DNA of 64,000 nucleotides, taken from positions 186,001 to 250,000 of the forward strand of contig FJOG01000016.1 of assembly GCA_900073065.1 (NCBI GenBank), given 5' to 3'. The notes under the pieces are model-generated. The model was not told the origin of the DNA, searched no databases, and saw only the letters and a list, made by a program, of their open reading frames with translations. How positions within the stretch are numbered: position 1 is the first letter of the stretch; every line of letters starts with the position of its first letter. Source of the DNA: Phialocephala subalpina. Lineage: Eukaryota; Ascomycota; Leotiomycetes; Helotiales; Mollisiaceae. Made by a program: the position numbers and the translations under genes. Below, piece after piece: positions 22,850 through 33,980 of the stretch.

Positions 22850-23904
22850 ATGGCGCGTGAAGTCCGGAGCCGCAAGCCAGAAGACAAGGTCACCGTCATC
22901 GAGCCAGCCCAACAACGACGCTCGTCACGTCTCTCAGACGCGGTCCCGGCCCCAAAGACCGTCCGCTATGTTCCCAAGCAAGTAGACAGCTCCTCTATCC
23001 AGCGACCGGTTCGCGAGGACCCTGACACCAAGGATACGCAGAGGGCTCCCAAGGCAAGACAAAGTATTTCCATTGCTGGCGTCTTCAAGAAATCTCAAAA
23101 GCCGAAGATCAGTCGCGTGAGCAAGAAACAACACAAACGTAGAGAGGTCACTCCCGAATTAGATCTTGTTGGTGATCTTCAAAGTACATGTTTCTCCACT
23201 CTAGACTTTTAAATTTATAGATGCTAACGAAGATTTCAGATGGTATCAACGAAGCTCGCACCCACCTCTCCACCACTGCTAAAGCCACGTTCGCCTCCAT
23301 CCACAACACGTTCAATTCTAAGCTGCAGGTTATTCATGACGAAGACACTGCCTTCCTACAACACGTGTCTGAAACTGCCGCGATTCTCAGTAATCCACTT
23401 CTAGGCGAGAAGCTTGAGACAGAGATTCGCAAAGATGGAAAACGCGTTGTCGAGACGGTGGAGATTGGTCAACGAGTTGAGGCTTTCAAGGCATTGATTG
23501 AGCAGGAAGAGGCGAAGTTGAAGCAGGCTTGGAAGGAGTGGGACGAGGTTCAGGAGGAGTACATAGAGCTTGGTATGCTGAAGTCGTGTGTTTTATGAGG
23601 AAAAGTACTGACCTGGCATAGGCATCGATGTCTTCGGCGCTGAGGCTTTCAGCAGAATTGGAGAAGAACGCGCTGGATATAAGAGGGAGATGGAGCTGTT
23701 GGACTTGGAGCACAACACGCGTGTCGAAGAACTAGAAGAGGAGATTGATGAGATCGGGGTCGAAGCTTGGCAGACGATGAAAACTTCGGAGAAGGTACGT
23801 AACTGCGATTACGTTTGTGAACGGCATGCTAATGAACATGATACCAGGAACTCGATAATGCCACCCGAAAAGAGCAAGCAAGATTGCTTCAAGCTCTTCT
23901 ATGA
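22850..23904 (+). CDS. unknown coiled-coil protein with basic N terminus
   Basis: Four exons (22850-23183, 23240-23572, 23622-23794, 23848-23904) join in frame to 298 residues, with GT-AG introns of 49-56 bp. Residues 1-105 are rich in Arg, Lys, Pro and Ser with nuclear-type basic clusters (SRKPEDK, KKQHKRRE). Residues 115-298 are almost wholly helical with heptad-like Leu/Ala/Glu spacing, including AFKALIEQEEAKLKQAW and a Glu-rich stretch. Such a layout suits a structural subunit of a nuclear complex, for example a kinetochore or chromatin protein, but no family is recognised and no function should be assumed. The clean exon structure and frame conservation make a real gene likely. Confidence 0.75.
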
Positions 23905-24202
23905 TCCTTTCACCAGTCCTGAGATCATGAGGTGCTATATCAGACAATGTTGCTTAGGGATTTTATGGGAGAATATTAGCTAAGTCTTGCTTGGACGGGA
24001 ACGTAGAGTCGTTTTCGCATTAGGTTATCTGGCTACATCGGAGCTGACATTCTAGATGCGGCATCGAAAAAAAAAATGGAAGCAATGTAGCACATGGTCT
24101 TAGAACAAAACTACAATGCCCGGCTATCTCTGTTTCGCAGAAACGCCGAAGGTTGAGAGATTTGGTGACATTATACAAGCTCATAGGCATTGCTCGGAAA
24201 CC

Positions 24203-26055
24203 TCAGATGGTGTCCATCCTGACCAACGCAAACATGAGTATGATCAGAAGAGAGATACTAGCAAGAATGCACGTAAGGCGTATGGCTTGTACCCACCACT
24301 GAGATTGTCTTGATTCACCCTCTATTTGAGCCATCTCTGTCTCACCGAGGTTCTCCACCACATCCTCGTTCTGTCCGTCTGTTTGAGGAACATTTCCCTC
24401 CGCGGTCCTCTTCTTCTCTGCAACCTTCCTCCGCCTTTTGCATCGAGAAATGTTTGATTTGCTTTGAGGCTTGTTGACATTACTCGAGGTTGCAGTCGAA
24501 CCCTGAGTTGCATTACCTTGCACAGCTTGTTCCGTGGCCGAGATTGAAAAGTTCCTGGCCTGTCGGGACTTTCTCGTCGAGACTTTCTGGAATTCAGACA
24601 GTTCATCCAGCTCATTGTTGTCGATTTTAAGCTGGTCTATCATCTTGAATTCTTCTCCGGTTGGTTCTTCCTCGCCAACGGGAACATCCTCTTTAATGGG
24701 GATGTAGATTCGAAGAATCACCTCTGCCCTCAAAATGGCGGCTAACGATACATTTTCCCGGAATTTCTGGGACTTTGACTGTAAGAAAGCCTCCAAGTCG
24801 TCGGCGGGGGACTTGTCCCGAATGGAGCCAATGTCCTGGCTTTCCTGGAACATACTGCGTATTATCTCAGCTATGTTCCGGGTAGCGGGTCGTTCCTCGA
24901 CATTTGGAACATCCGTCTCGGCAACCACTTCTCCCACCGCCGCCGCTACTACCGCCCACGAAGAAGAAGTGGAGTCGGGAGCTGGACTTGCAGGAGCGGA
25001 ATGGGAGGAAAGCACAAAGCCCTCAGGGACATTGTCTCCCTCCAGTTCAGCTACCTGCTCTGCCGCTTGTTCAATGTCCCTGATCTCGTCAGGACCTTCG
25101 GAGACTGAGTCGACCTCAGAATCACCCTGGGCAGTAGGGACACTCTCCGTCTCGACGGTAGCAGCTTGCTCTTCCTCCATGTCCTTGATATCGATAGGAC
25201 ATTCGCCAGCAGCAGCAGCCTCACCTTCGAGAGGAGCATCTGCTACTTCGCTCGGCTCAATGTCCTGGGCCTCACTGGGACATTCTCCCCCAAGAGAAGC
25301 TGTAACATCGACATCATTAATGGGAATAGCTGTCTCGCTTGGTTGCTCAGTCTCAATGTCCTCAGCCTCACTAGCAATTTCGTTAGTAAGAATAGTCTCG
25401 GTTCAACACCTTCCACTTACCTGTGTAGCTCGATTTGAATGTCCCCAATAGTATTTGGAATTTCTGGCATTGAGACGCCAGCAGTTATGTCCTCGTCGAA
25501 CGGCGGGAAGGGCTCCCGAGTCTGACTCTCCTCAGACGAGGGAGAATGAGTGACTTCCTCGCTCGGTTGCTCGGTGCTAATATCCCCTGCTATGCCGGGA
25601 CTTTCCCCGGCAAGAGAACCTCCAATTTCTGGAGACGCGATACTCTCCTCCGACTCCTCGTTCGCAATGCCCTCGGCGTTTTTGGGACTTTCTTGAGCTC
25701 GCCTTTCCTCCTCTTCGTTGGCATCCTCCGCCCAATCGAAACTACCAGCCTTAAAGCCTTCTCTTTTTCTGGCACATTCTTGGGCTCCCCTCTCAGCTTC
25801 CTCTCCCCAACTGGAGGCAGAAGACAATGGCTCATTCCCTGTACCTGTGGGTGACAGGGGCTGGGCAGCATCCGTTGTCGCCGTAGAGGCTTGGGGAGGA
25901 GCTATGGTTGTCTCCCCAGCTGTGATAGTGTCCCCATCGGTAGGTACTTTCGAAACCGAGCCTTCGGCGTCGCGGGCAAGGAGGAAATCATTGGGAAGGC
26001 TGTCGAGGTTCTTTGCCGTAAGCGAGTTCGGTACCATGACAGCGGAAGTCGACAT
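24203..26055 (-). CDS. acidic repetitive protein with C-terminal membrane anchor
   Basis: Two exons (25421-26055 and 24203-25370, intron 50 bp with GTAAGT and TACTAAC) encode 600 residues. Residues 1-390 are highly acidic, rich in Ser, Glu, Pro and Ala, with an irregular repeat of the type GE(S/C)P...DI seen as GESPGIAGDI, GECPSEAQDI, GECPIDIKDM and EGPDEIRDI. A basic cluster (SRCKRRRKVAEKKR) follows near residue 525. The last 35 residues contain one hydrophobic helix, ILASISLLIILMFALV, five residues before the stop, so the protein is probably tail-anchored with its bulk in the cytosol or nucleoplasm. No family is recognised. The start at 26055 is the first ATG of the frame. The antisense strand shows long shadow frames because of the biased composition. 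Confidence 0.7.
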
Positions 26056-26555
26056 CTTGCTTGATTGTCGGGTTTCTGAATGTTCCAACTCGGGCAGGAG
26101 ATTTGAAAAAATTGCGCGAAATAATGCGGGTGGATGTGCTGGGTATTCCGAAAATCCAAAGCGCGGTAGGGGTATTCGAGAAAATACGCACTTGGGTCCT
26201 AAGAACTAGTGAAGAAATTTCTCACTCGAACCTCTTCACAAAGACATGGAAGGAAAGATAAAAGGACAGCTTTAAGTCGAGTTGGAGATTGACCACCTGA
26301 AGTTGCAGGAGATGTTACAGCGCGGATGTTTGCATTGCGGTGGGTGATTGACTTGACAAAGTGAGAGAGGATGTGCTGGTGAAGGAAAAAATAAAACACG
26401 GGTAAAGAAGTTGGGTTGAAAACGATTTGTGCGAGACACTACCTCAAGAAAGCGTAGAGTATATGGACTTCTAACCCTCCTGCTTCGTGGAACCGCATCT
26501 GCATTTCCTCATAGTAGATAGAGAAGAGGTGTTCGTTGTAGAAGCTATGTCCATT
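26056..26555. other. promoter region of the acidic protein gene
   Basis: 500 bp with no recognisable gene; upstream flank of the minus-strand gene ending at 26055. Confidence 0.4.
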
Positions 26556-26798
26556 TTAGGGCGACGGGATGCGGGATCTAGTCTTGACAGCACCACTTAA
26601 ACCGCTTCGAGGTCTAGCTTTGGCGATGGTAGGATTTGATGACGGATAGATACCCTTACTTCTGTTGTGGATATATGTAGGCTTTTGGTTCGTGCTGGGG
26701 TGCGAAAGGTTTGGAGGAACAGGCGCAGCAGCAGGCTGTGATGCTTGCTTCGCTTGACTCCTCGTTCGCTTAGACTTTTGCACCTTTCCTGCAGACAT
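26556..26798 (-). CDS. possible small basic protein
   Basis: An 80-residue frame beginning MSAGKVQKSKRTRSQ, rich in Lys, Ser, Pro and Ala, with no recognised motif. The nearest in-frame ATG gives this start; the longer frame upstream begins with a non-ATG codon. It lies between two minus-strand genes and could be a real small gene or chance. Confidence 0.3.
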   Translation of the reverse strand: MSAGKVQKSKRTRSQAKQASQPAAAPVPPNLSHPSTNQKPTYIHNRSKGIYPSSNPTIAKARPRSGLSGAVKTRSRIPSP

Positions 26799-26995
26799 CG
26801 CATAATGATGAATAAAATCAAGCGAAATAGAAAGCGCACAAGAAAAGAAACCACAGAGGAATTTGGGGATGGAAAATTTTGTATTAGAAGCAAATTTTTG
26901 ATAGAACGCTAGCCTCCAATGTACACCCAACGCCTGCAATGATCATCAACCCGCTCAATAAAGCTGCACCTCTAGCCAAAGCAAAGCAGAAGCAT

Positions 26996-28397
26996 TTACT
27001 TATCTTCAACCTCAGGTACCACGACTCCCCACTCATGATCCTCCTTCCCATACATAATGTTTGTCAACCAGCTTTTAATCAACGCCGCATAATCACCACT
27101 GTTCCCCCTCACCATCGGGATATCCAAATCCTCATCTTTGTAATTGATCACTGAGACAGGGCAGACGAAGTAAGCAGTACCAGCAGCGAAAGCCTCAATG
27201 ATACGGCCATCCCTGGAAGCTTCAACCACGTCCTCCATAGTGAAGTTACGCTCGACGATCTCAAGAGATTCCAGACCGGTCTTGTTGTCGGTGAGTCGCT
27301 CGCGTGCTAGTTGGAGGATGGATCGTCGTGTGACACCATCGAGAATGATCTTTCCGTCCAAAGGTGCGGTGACCAGTTGAACTTTGCCTTCCTTCGTTCG
27401 CCAGACGACGAAGAAGTTGCTTGCTCCTGCTTCAGTGACTGTTCCATTAAGAAGCCACAAGACTTGATCGTAGCCTCGTGCTCGTGCTTCGCCGTTGGCC
27501 ATCAAACTTGGTCCGTAGTTTGCTCCGACCTTAGCATAACCAAATCCACCAGGCCAGGCTCGGACACCGTTCGTAGATGCGAGGAGCTTCATTCCATTGG
27601 GTGAATCGAGAGGTGGCATGAAGGTGGAGATGACGAAGAGAGTGGCTTCCTTGGGAGTGGCAACGCCGAGAGCTGGTGCTGAACCGATCATCGTGGGGCG
27701 GAGGTACAAGAATGATCCTGGTCTTGGGAGCCATTTTGGTCCGTCAACAGCGATCATGACCTTGATGAGTTTCTCGAGTTCTGAGGGGTCGAATGCTGGG
27801 AGAGAGATTCGGGTGGAGGACATGAGCATTCGCCTGCAGTTGGCGTCTGGTCTGAAGAGCCGTAGCTTTCCGTCAAAGCCTCTATACATCTTCATTCCCT
27901 CGAAGCACTCGGTAGCGTAGTGAAGGCAAGATGCTGTGGGTGCCAATGAGAGGTTGCCATAAGGTCGGAGTTCTGGATCAGCCCAGCCAGTAGTGGAATT
28001 CCAGTGGGCGGTGATCATGTGGTCGGTGCATTGAGACGACGTGTTGATAATTGGATCCCCAGGCTGAGGAACGGACATTGGTGTAGTGGTTTTGGTGAAT
28101 TTCAGCTTGGAAGCATCCAATGGCCGGAGGCCCATTTTGGTGTTGACTCCACTATGAGATTGTCAGTATTGTTTCATGAAGATGAGTGGTTGGTCAACTC
28201 TTTGGACCTGACTCATTGAGAGGTACGAGATTCAGAAGGAGCATCGCCACCTTGGGAGGTGCGAAATGTAGAAAGAACAATACTTACTTGTTGATCAACT
28301 CAGGAGCAGTCTCAGCAATCTTTCTGGCAACAGCAGCAGTGGTCAACTCAGTAGATGATTGAACGCCTTGTGGTGGGGTAATTGCGGAAGGAGCCAT
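26996..28397 (-). CDS. branched-chain amino acid aminotransferase
   Basis: Two exons (28288-28397 and 26996-28151; intron 136 bp) give 421 residues. Fold-type IV PLP signatures are present: CFEGMKMYRG, FRPDANCRRM, the PLP lysine in GYAKVGANYGPS near residue 250, TEAGASNFFVVW and DGVTRRSILQLA. The enzyme swaps amino groups between Leu, Ile or Val and 2-oxoglutarate, the last step of their synthesis and the first of their breakdown. The N terminus (MAPSAITPPQ...) lacks an obvious Arg-rich mitochondrial presequence, which points to a cytosolic Bat2-like form, though fungi often have several paralogues and localisation cannot be read with certainty. Length and order of motifs are normal for the family. 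Confidence 0.93.
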
Positions 28398-29296
28398 TGT
28401 GTGTGGTTCTGGAAGCAAGAAAGGAAGGGTTCTTTATTGTGGAAGAAACTTAACCAATAGACGAAGAATTGGTGAATGCAGAACAAAGAAATGGAAAACG
28501 ACGTCTGAGGACACTTTGTAGTTCTTGAGTCAGAAAGGATTTTACTAGTTCAGACGACTTTTCGGAGCAGGAGCGGGAGCTAGTAGATAGCTATCAGTGA
28601 CCACAGCAAAAGACTCTCTGATTGCTGGGCAAGCAATCAATTCACTGCAAGGAATTTTGCAGATACTTCTAGTCTCCACTACTATCCGAGATTCATTTCC
28701 ATGCGGCTCGCCTAAGATATCGATCTCAATGCTGACTTCCCCAAGATAGAGGGGTAACCCTCGGGGTCACCAGGACTGTGTCACTTCATCGAAGCGTGAT
28801 CCTCGATCAACGATTCCCATGGCTTGGTCAAGGTGAGTTGAGAGGTCGTCACCGCTCGTTGAAGGTCCGATATCGCCAATTGAGAGCACATCATTACGTG
28901 GAATGGCTGTTTCGAGCAGCTGCGCCCTTCGAATTGCCAGTTTGGTCGCTGGATGATTTGTTGAGATCGTAAAGCGAGAGGGAAAAGGAGGAGGCGGAAG
29001 AGCCCCGCCAGCGGCTTGAGACGGCCAACGTCGGTGCAACCAATCTTCCCGAGAAACTTCCAAGTTTGTTTCGAGCATTGAGCAATCATGTTGAAGTCGA
29101 CAAGGTGGAATGACCGGAATTTTATCTAACGAAGAAGACGTCATCTGAAACGAGGCGGGTTTGCGAACTTTTCTCTGTAAACAACCATCGAACTCCGAGC
29201 TAAACGACCAACTCCGTATCAGACAACAGGAGGCGAATATCCAAGAAAAAGTCTGTAAAGATTCCTCCAGACAGAAACACAACCTCCAATGCAATA
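28398..29296. other. spacer; weak minus-strand ORF
   Basis: Upstream flank of the aminotransferase gene and 3' flank of the C2H2 gene. A 177-codon minus frame (28767-29300) overlaps the C2H2 stop region but has no motif and is treated as chance or 3' untranslated sequence. Confidence 0.4.
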
Positions 29297-30944
29297 TCAT
29301 CTCTTGAAAATTTCAAGTGCCATCTTCAATGCCTGTATCTCCGCCTCGACCCGAGCTTGACGCAAGCCCAGCTCCTTTCTCTCTGCTTCTCTCTCTTGCA
29401 ACTTCGTCTTCAATTCGGTCGTTCCGATATTTGAAGCATTTTCGTCCTGGACTTCCGCTGGGTTGGTGAATGAAAAATCGGTAGTACTGGAATTTGATAC
29501 TTTATTGTTAATGTTGCTGATGTCCTGCCCCGAGTTATTGTCTCTACGCTCTCGTCCATCCCCAAGCTTGCGGCGGTTCTGGACATGCAAATCCAAGTTC
29601 CTCTTTCTGGAAAATCCAAGGCTGTTTCTCTTGCAGGCTGCGAGTGGGCAGAGAAACTTTACCTTGCCGTGCTTCTCTCGTTCGTGGCGCTGAAGATCAG
29701 CTTTGGTTCCAAAACCGAGACCATTGCAGATAAGCTCCAAGCATCCGTAGGGTTTCGTGTGCTTGTCAAGGTGCTTTCTGTTGAGCTTAGCACATGTCAC
29801 ACGAGTTATTGGAATCCTCCCTACTTCAACTCGTATGGCCTTGCGAACCTCTGGTCCTTGCAACCCGAATATGTGCATCTCAATGCAGTGGCGGATGGAG
29901 TGGCGCTCTTCCTCTCCTCAATAGTACCGATGCCATCTATGTCTTCAGATCCACTGGCCCCTATAGTCAGAATCTGTTCGGAGACTTATGAATGATGATG
30001 GTGATAATGACTCCGTACTGGACTCACATTGATGTCGTCAGCTCATTGCGCTGATATGTAGAATCAAAAGAACTTCCGGTAAGTCGGTCAGGAGCAACAT
30101 CTTGCTTGATCTCAGCATACGAATTCTTATCTACTTCTGTAGAACGTACTGTACTTCTGTCCATCCGGGAAGGAGGCATATCTGAGAATTCCGGGCATAT
30201 TCAATTCTACGCACCGTTAAGTTGTGGCCTCGCCATTGATATATGATGGGTGCGGACCAATTCCATGCTGCAGGATCAAGGGGAGGCTTACCTTGTGAAG
30301 GGTATTGGTCCCAATTCGGCTCTCTGAAATTGTTTGTCAGCATCTCGTCCTCTCTCTTTCATGTAATTCTCTCTTGAAGCATCGAAATCCCGGAGTGGTA
30401 TCCTAAAAATGTCATTCTGTAAGCTGCTTCCGAGAGTATTTGTAACAAAAGAGAGGTGAGTTTACCTTGTAAAAATGTCTTAGTAAGTAGAAATGATTCT
30501 GGGTTCAATACCATGTCGATATTCGAGCTAAGATGTTAATGCCTTTGACTTGGTTCATGGAATTCAAGCACTTACCGTGTTTAGAGAAGACTTCAAGGGG
30601 TTCTATTCCGGATTGTGGAGACAGTGAAGGTATCTAATGCCACTGTACTAGACTTAAGAGGGTGTCAGGACAGATAGATTATCACATAAGAAACTACTTG
30701 TTTCTGACAGCATGATGTTGCAATCAAGCAGAAAAATAAAAATAAAAAATAAAAACGAGAACGAATGCAAAGGGAATAAGGTAACATGCAAGAAGCAGAA
30801 CTGAATGAGCTCTTACATCATGTCGGAGTCAAGTCCTTGGAGATGTGCCGGTTCGAGGTTGCGGCTATCCCACTCTGACCATTCTGCTGGGAAGTCGAAG
30901 CTATTCATCGCGTCCTCTGGCCATACGATCTGAGCAGACTCCAT
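29297..30944 (-). CDS. C2H2 zinc-finger protein, multi-exon, 5' structure partly unresolved
   Basis: The last exon, 29297-29777, carries KKHLDKHTKPYGC, then QRHEREKHG and CPLAACKRN...RNLDLHVQ, followed by a Glu/Arg-rich coiled coil to FKR. A 47-bp intron (29778-29824, GTAGGG to CAACAG) joins it to an exon ending at 29825 that encodes CTYSGCKDQRFARPYELK, which completes a proper first finger. Further plausible exons are 30028-30136 (VDKNSYAEIKQDVAP), one near 30220-30340 with W-rich text, and 30817-30944 starting MESAQIVWPEDAM. Phases of the middle joins did not all close, so one or two exon borders are wrong or the gene is damaged. Two to three fingers with a TKPY-type linker are common in ascomycete transcription-factor-like proteins; targets are unknown. 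Confidence 0.7.
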
Positions 30945-31209
30945 GTCGACGAGCAACTAAATGTGCATCAACATGACTGGCTTAGAACAAGGTGCCCTTA
31001 GGTTGAGGATAGACGTACACTGCGTCGTACAGGAGGGAAGAAGAATTCTCACTTACGTTGAAAGACAGCTGCGAAGCTTTGATGTCGAAGAACAACTAGA
31101 TTTGCATCAACATAACTGACTTGGAATTTCTGCTCGAATAAGGGCACTTGTGCCAAAGAGAAACGTACGCTGCGGCCTACATAAGTGAAGGGGAATTTTC
31201 ACTTACGGT
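30941..31209 (-). repeat. diverged tandem duplication of an acceptor-exon-donor unit
   Basis: On the minus strand, a splice-acceptor block followed by TTGCTCGTCGACATGG (ending near 30941) closely resembles TTGTTCTTCGACATCA about 140 bp upstream (near 31081-31105), including the preceding GTTGATGCA(A/C)AT(C/T)TAG. The following donor blocks (CTTACG near 31051 and 31200 on plus) and a GTACACTGCGTCGTAC/GTACGCTGCGGCCTAC pair also match. The unit is about 140-152 bp and diverged, so it is an old, real duplication, unlike the exact 250-bp ones. Confidence 0.65.
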
Positions 31210-31787
31210 GGTGAGAGAGTAAGAGCGACAGCCGCAAGGCGCTTGACTAAATTGTCGGAGAGGAGGAAGGTGTGGGGCTGCTCGAGATGGTAGAGCTTCA
31301 AGATCAAATGTGGTGAAGTTGAAACTGGAACTCAAACTCTTGGGGGATGCGATAGCTTTTATTAAGGGACGTGGTTGGGTTTCCGCCTTGAGGTTGTTGC
31401 CCAATTTCAGCCCAGAAGTGCTTCTGTGCTGAGAATATTTAAGCGAACCTACCACACCAGTGTCACTCAACCTGGCAACACGACTGGGCGTTTTTGGGCA
31501 GAAGTCTTCTTCTTACCGATCAGAGGAAGCATTCAGAGGATTTATATGACAGACATTTGCGGATCGAGGGCGAGGACTGGGCAACAAAAGTTCGCCCCAA
31601 AGCCGGCAGGCAGGCGGCCAATGAACTGTGAGCGCCTGTGGTATCTCAGGCCGTTTCCATTACTCGTAACTGCGTACCAAGAACTTTCTACTATCGAAGA
31701 AGACTCCTGTTCCTCGTACGTGTTGAACGCCGAGATCATGCACCGCTAAATCTCAAATACCATCTACCCAGAACAGAAACCTCGAAC
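31210..31787. other. 5' region of the C2H2 gene and 3' flank of ECT1
   Basis: 31210-31330 minus is CT-rich and precedes a GTAAGT donor at about 31202-31207, so it is probably a 5' untranslated exon of the C2H2 gene. The rest shows no recognisable feature. Confidence 0.4.
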
Positions 31788-33288
31788 TCATGCAGTCAGC
31801 TTCTTCTCTTTCAGCCTCTGCTCTTCTTCTAACTTCTCTCTTATCCTCTGAGCCTCCTCGCCGATGCCTTTGACACCTTTGACTCGCTGTCTCTCCTCAT
31901 ACATATCTCGACTCTTCATGATCCTTTGGACGATTGAGCCAGCGTTTACTTCGGAGAAGTCGTGTTTGCCGATTACTTTGTAGATCCCCATGGCTTTTGG
32001 AGCTGTGTATGGATCGTAGGTCAAGGGCATGAAGCTCGTTGGTCCATGGTAGACAGAATCTGGCGCGCCGTATGGTATGGAAGTGAGGTAAGACTTGGTT
32101 GGGGTGAAGGGTGCGCCGAATATCACCGCGTTGATGTACTAGATACTTGTTAGTACAGGATTGAATATCTGGGTTGAGAACCTACCTTGCATTGCAAAAC
32201 GCACAAGCCTCGCTCGTATATGTTCATGATGGGATAGTTAACCCCTTTCCAGTGGTTGATGACTTCGTCATCGTGGACACCAGCAACGACGAAGACTGGT
32301 GGATAGTCCGCACCCTTGCCAACTCGCTCCTCAGTTGCTTCCTTGCTGTACCACCCTTCATCTACACCAAGCTTCTCCTCAGCCTTAATAACTTGTCGAA
32401 GGAATTCGATGTGGCCAGGTGAAAACAGATCAAAACCTCCATCCACATATACGACACGCTGGCCTGGCTTGGGTTGTGAACCTTGGGAGAGGTTACTGAA
32501 GACACCCTTCTCCTCTTCTGTATCTCCTTCTCGAGCTTCGATCGATGCAGCCCAGAACCAGATGCTAGCACCTGGCTTCAGGCCCGTCTCATCCGTGGCA
32601 TACATCTTCATCCGCTCAGTCAAGGCCGCCCCATTTGCCTTCCTCTCCGCCTCAGTTCCTGAGCCTTCCTCGCCACCCAATACCCGGGTCAAAGATTTGA
32701 TGAAGTGTGTCCGAGTACATAGCAGCATTCTGCCAACTAGATCCGTAGTCGAAATACTTGGCGTACGCTTCACAACCTTGAATCTCCCAGCAGCCTTCAC
32801 ATACCGATAGCAATCCTCCCCACTACTGTCCGACGTGATATCGTCTCCATGAACAACATATTTGCAGCCGTAATGTGATATCCATGGTAAGGTAGTGACA
32901 TATGGGGCATTCGGAACAGGCTGAGTGACCCATCGGCACGCATCGACGGCGGCGACTCTGCAAGCAGAATCAGCGGAGGGCATCTCGGAACAGTGCACAT
33001 TTTGCCGTTACCGTTCTGCCAATGTCATGACCGTCGGCCCTTTGTTTTCTAGAATTGATTCGTCGGAATGGATGCCAACGTATAGTTCGGTCCCGAGTTG
33101 CCGTGCTTGTAGCATTGCTCCTGCATGGCCTACGTACGGTTGTATCAATATCTGAAGTATTAAGAGACGGCGAGAATCGTACCATGGTGGAAGAAGTCCC
33201 AGCAGCCATCGACCCAGATTCTCCCCTCCAGAACCTCAGGTGCGGGCTCTCCCGGCGGAAGTTCGTCTTCAAGCTTCGTGTCTGTCAT
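31788..33288 (-). CDS. ECT1: ethanolamine-phosphate cytidylyltransferase
   Basis: Four exons (33183-33288, 33012-33129, 32186-32957, 31788-32138) join in frame to 448 residues. The protein has the two tandem nucleotidyltransferase domains of the family: the first with WVDGCWDFFHHGHAGAM around the first intron, GIHSDESI and RTPSISTTDLVGRML, the second with VYVDGGFDLFSPGHIEFL near residue 265. The first HxGH catalytic motif is intact (HHGHAG); the second reads SPGH, as in other fungal and animal enzymes. It makes CDP-ethanolamine from phosphoethanolamine and CTP, the controlling step of the Kennedy pathway to phosphatidylethanolamine, in the cytosol. The acidic-basic coiled C terminus (RIREKLEEEQRLKEKK) is a fungal extension. 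Introns are 47-54 bp. Confidence 0.94.
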
Positions 33289-33980
33289 CTTGAGATGTTG
33301 TGTTGAAGTGAGCAGCAAGGAAGCTCGGCCTTCACTCTTGAAGATTTCCTGAAGATTGCGATGGCGGGGTTCACCGCCCCCCGCCGTCTCTTTTAAGTTT
33401 AGTGTCCCAAGGAGGACCACAGGGCCGATCTTCTCTCTAATTCGCAGCTCCTTCCACACCAGCATCGGGTGGCTTCAGGGGACTTTTCAGGGCACTCTGC
33501 GTGTCAGATTCTCTGGTCGGGCTTGGTGATAGACCCCTGAAAATTGTTTCGAACATCGAAGAGAGGAAACGGACATCCTGGTCGTGGGATATCACAAGTA
33601 TTATGATTGATCAGATCTCGAAGTACATAGCAAGCTGAAAGCCGTAGTTTCGAAGCCTCCCCCTTTCCTTAATGCATTCCATACTGTAATAGGGTTGTGG
33701 ACTGCCAATCCGTGACCTGGCGGCTACTTCGTCACTCTCTTTACTTTTCAACGGCGCTTCTCCCGACACTGGTGGCAGACGGCACTGAACGGCACTGAAG
33801 TGAGAGGTGGTTTCCTTTTTGCTTCTGGATTTGATCTTCGGCCATGCTCTTTCGTTCTTGATACCAGATATTTCCCATCGCTCGAGGGTATCGATTGAGA
33901 GACGGTGCGGAATGCTTGAGGAGGACTTTGGCGATATCTCACCCCTGCTGGGCCGCACTGGCAGATTAAACTAGCCCGAG
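33289..33980. promoter_or_regulatory. divergent promoter region ECT1 / unknown conserved gene
   Basis: 692 bp between two divergent start codons; no specific element assigned. Confidence 0.45.

Noticed and set aside
24735..25451. 238-codon plus-strand frame with Ser/Thr-rich text
   Set aside because: It is the antisense shadow of the acidic tail-anchored gene, whose biased codons keep the opposite strand open.
28767..29300. 177-codon minus-strand frame after the C2H2 gene
   Set aside because: No motif, non-ATG-like context, and it overlaps the stop region of the zinc-finger gene; more likely 3' untranslated sequence.
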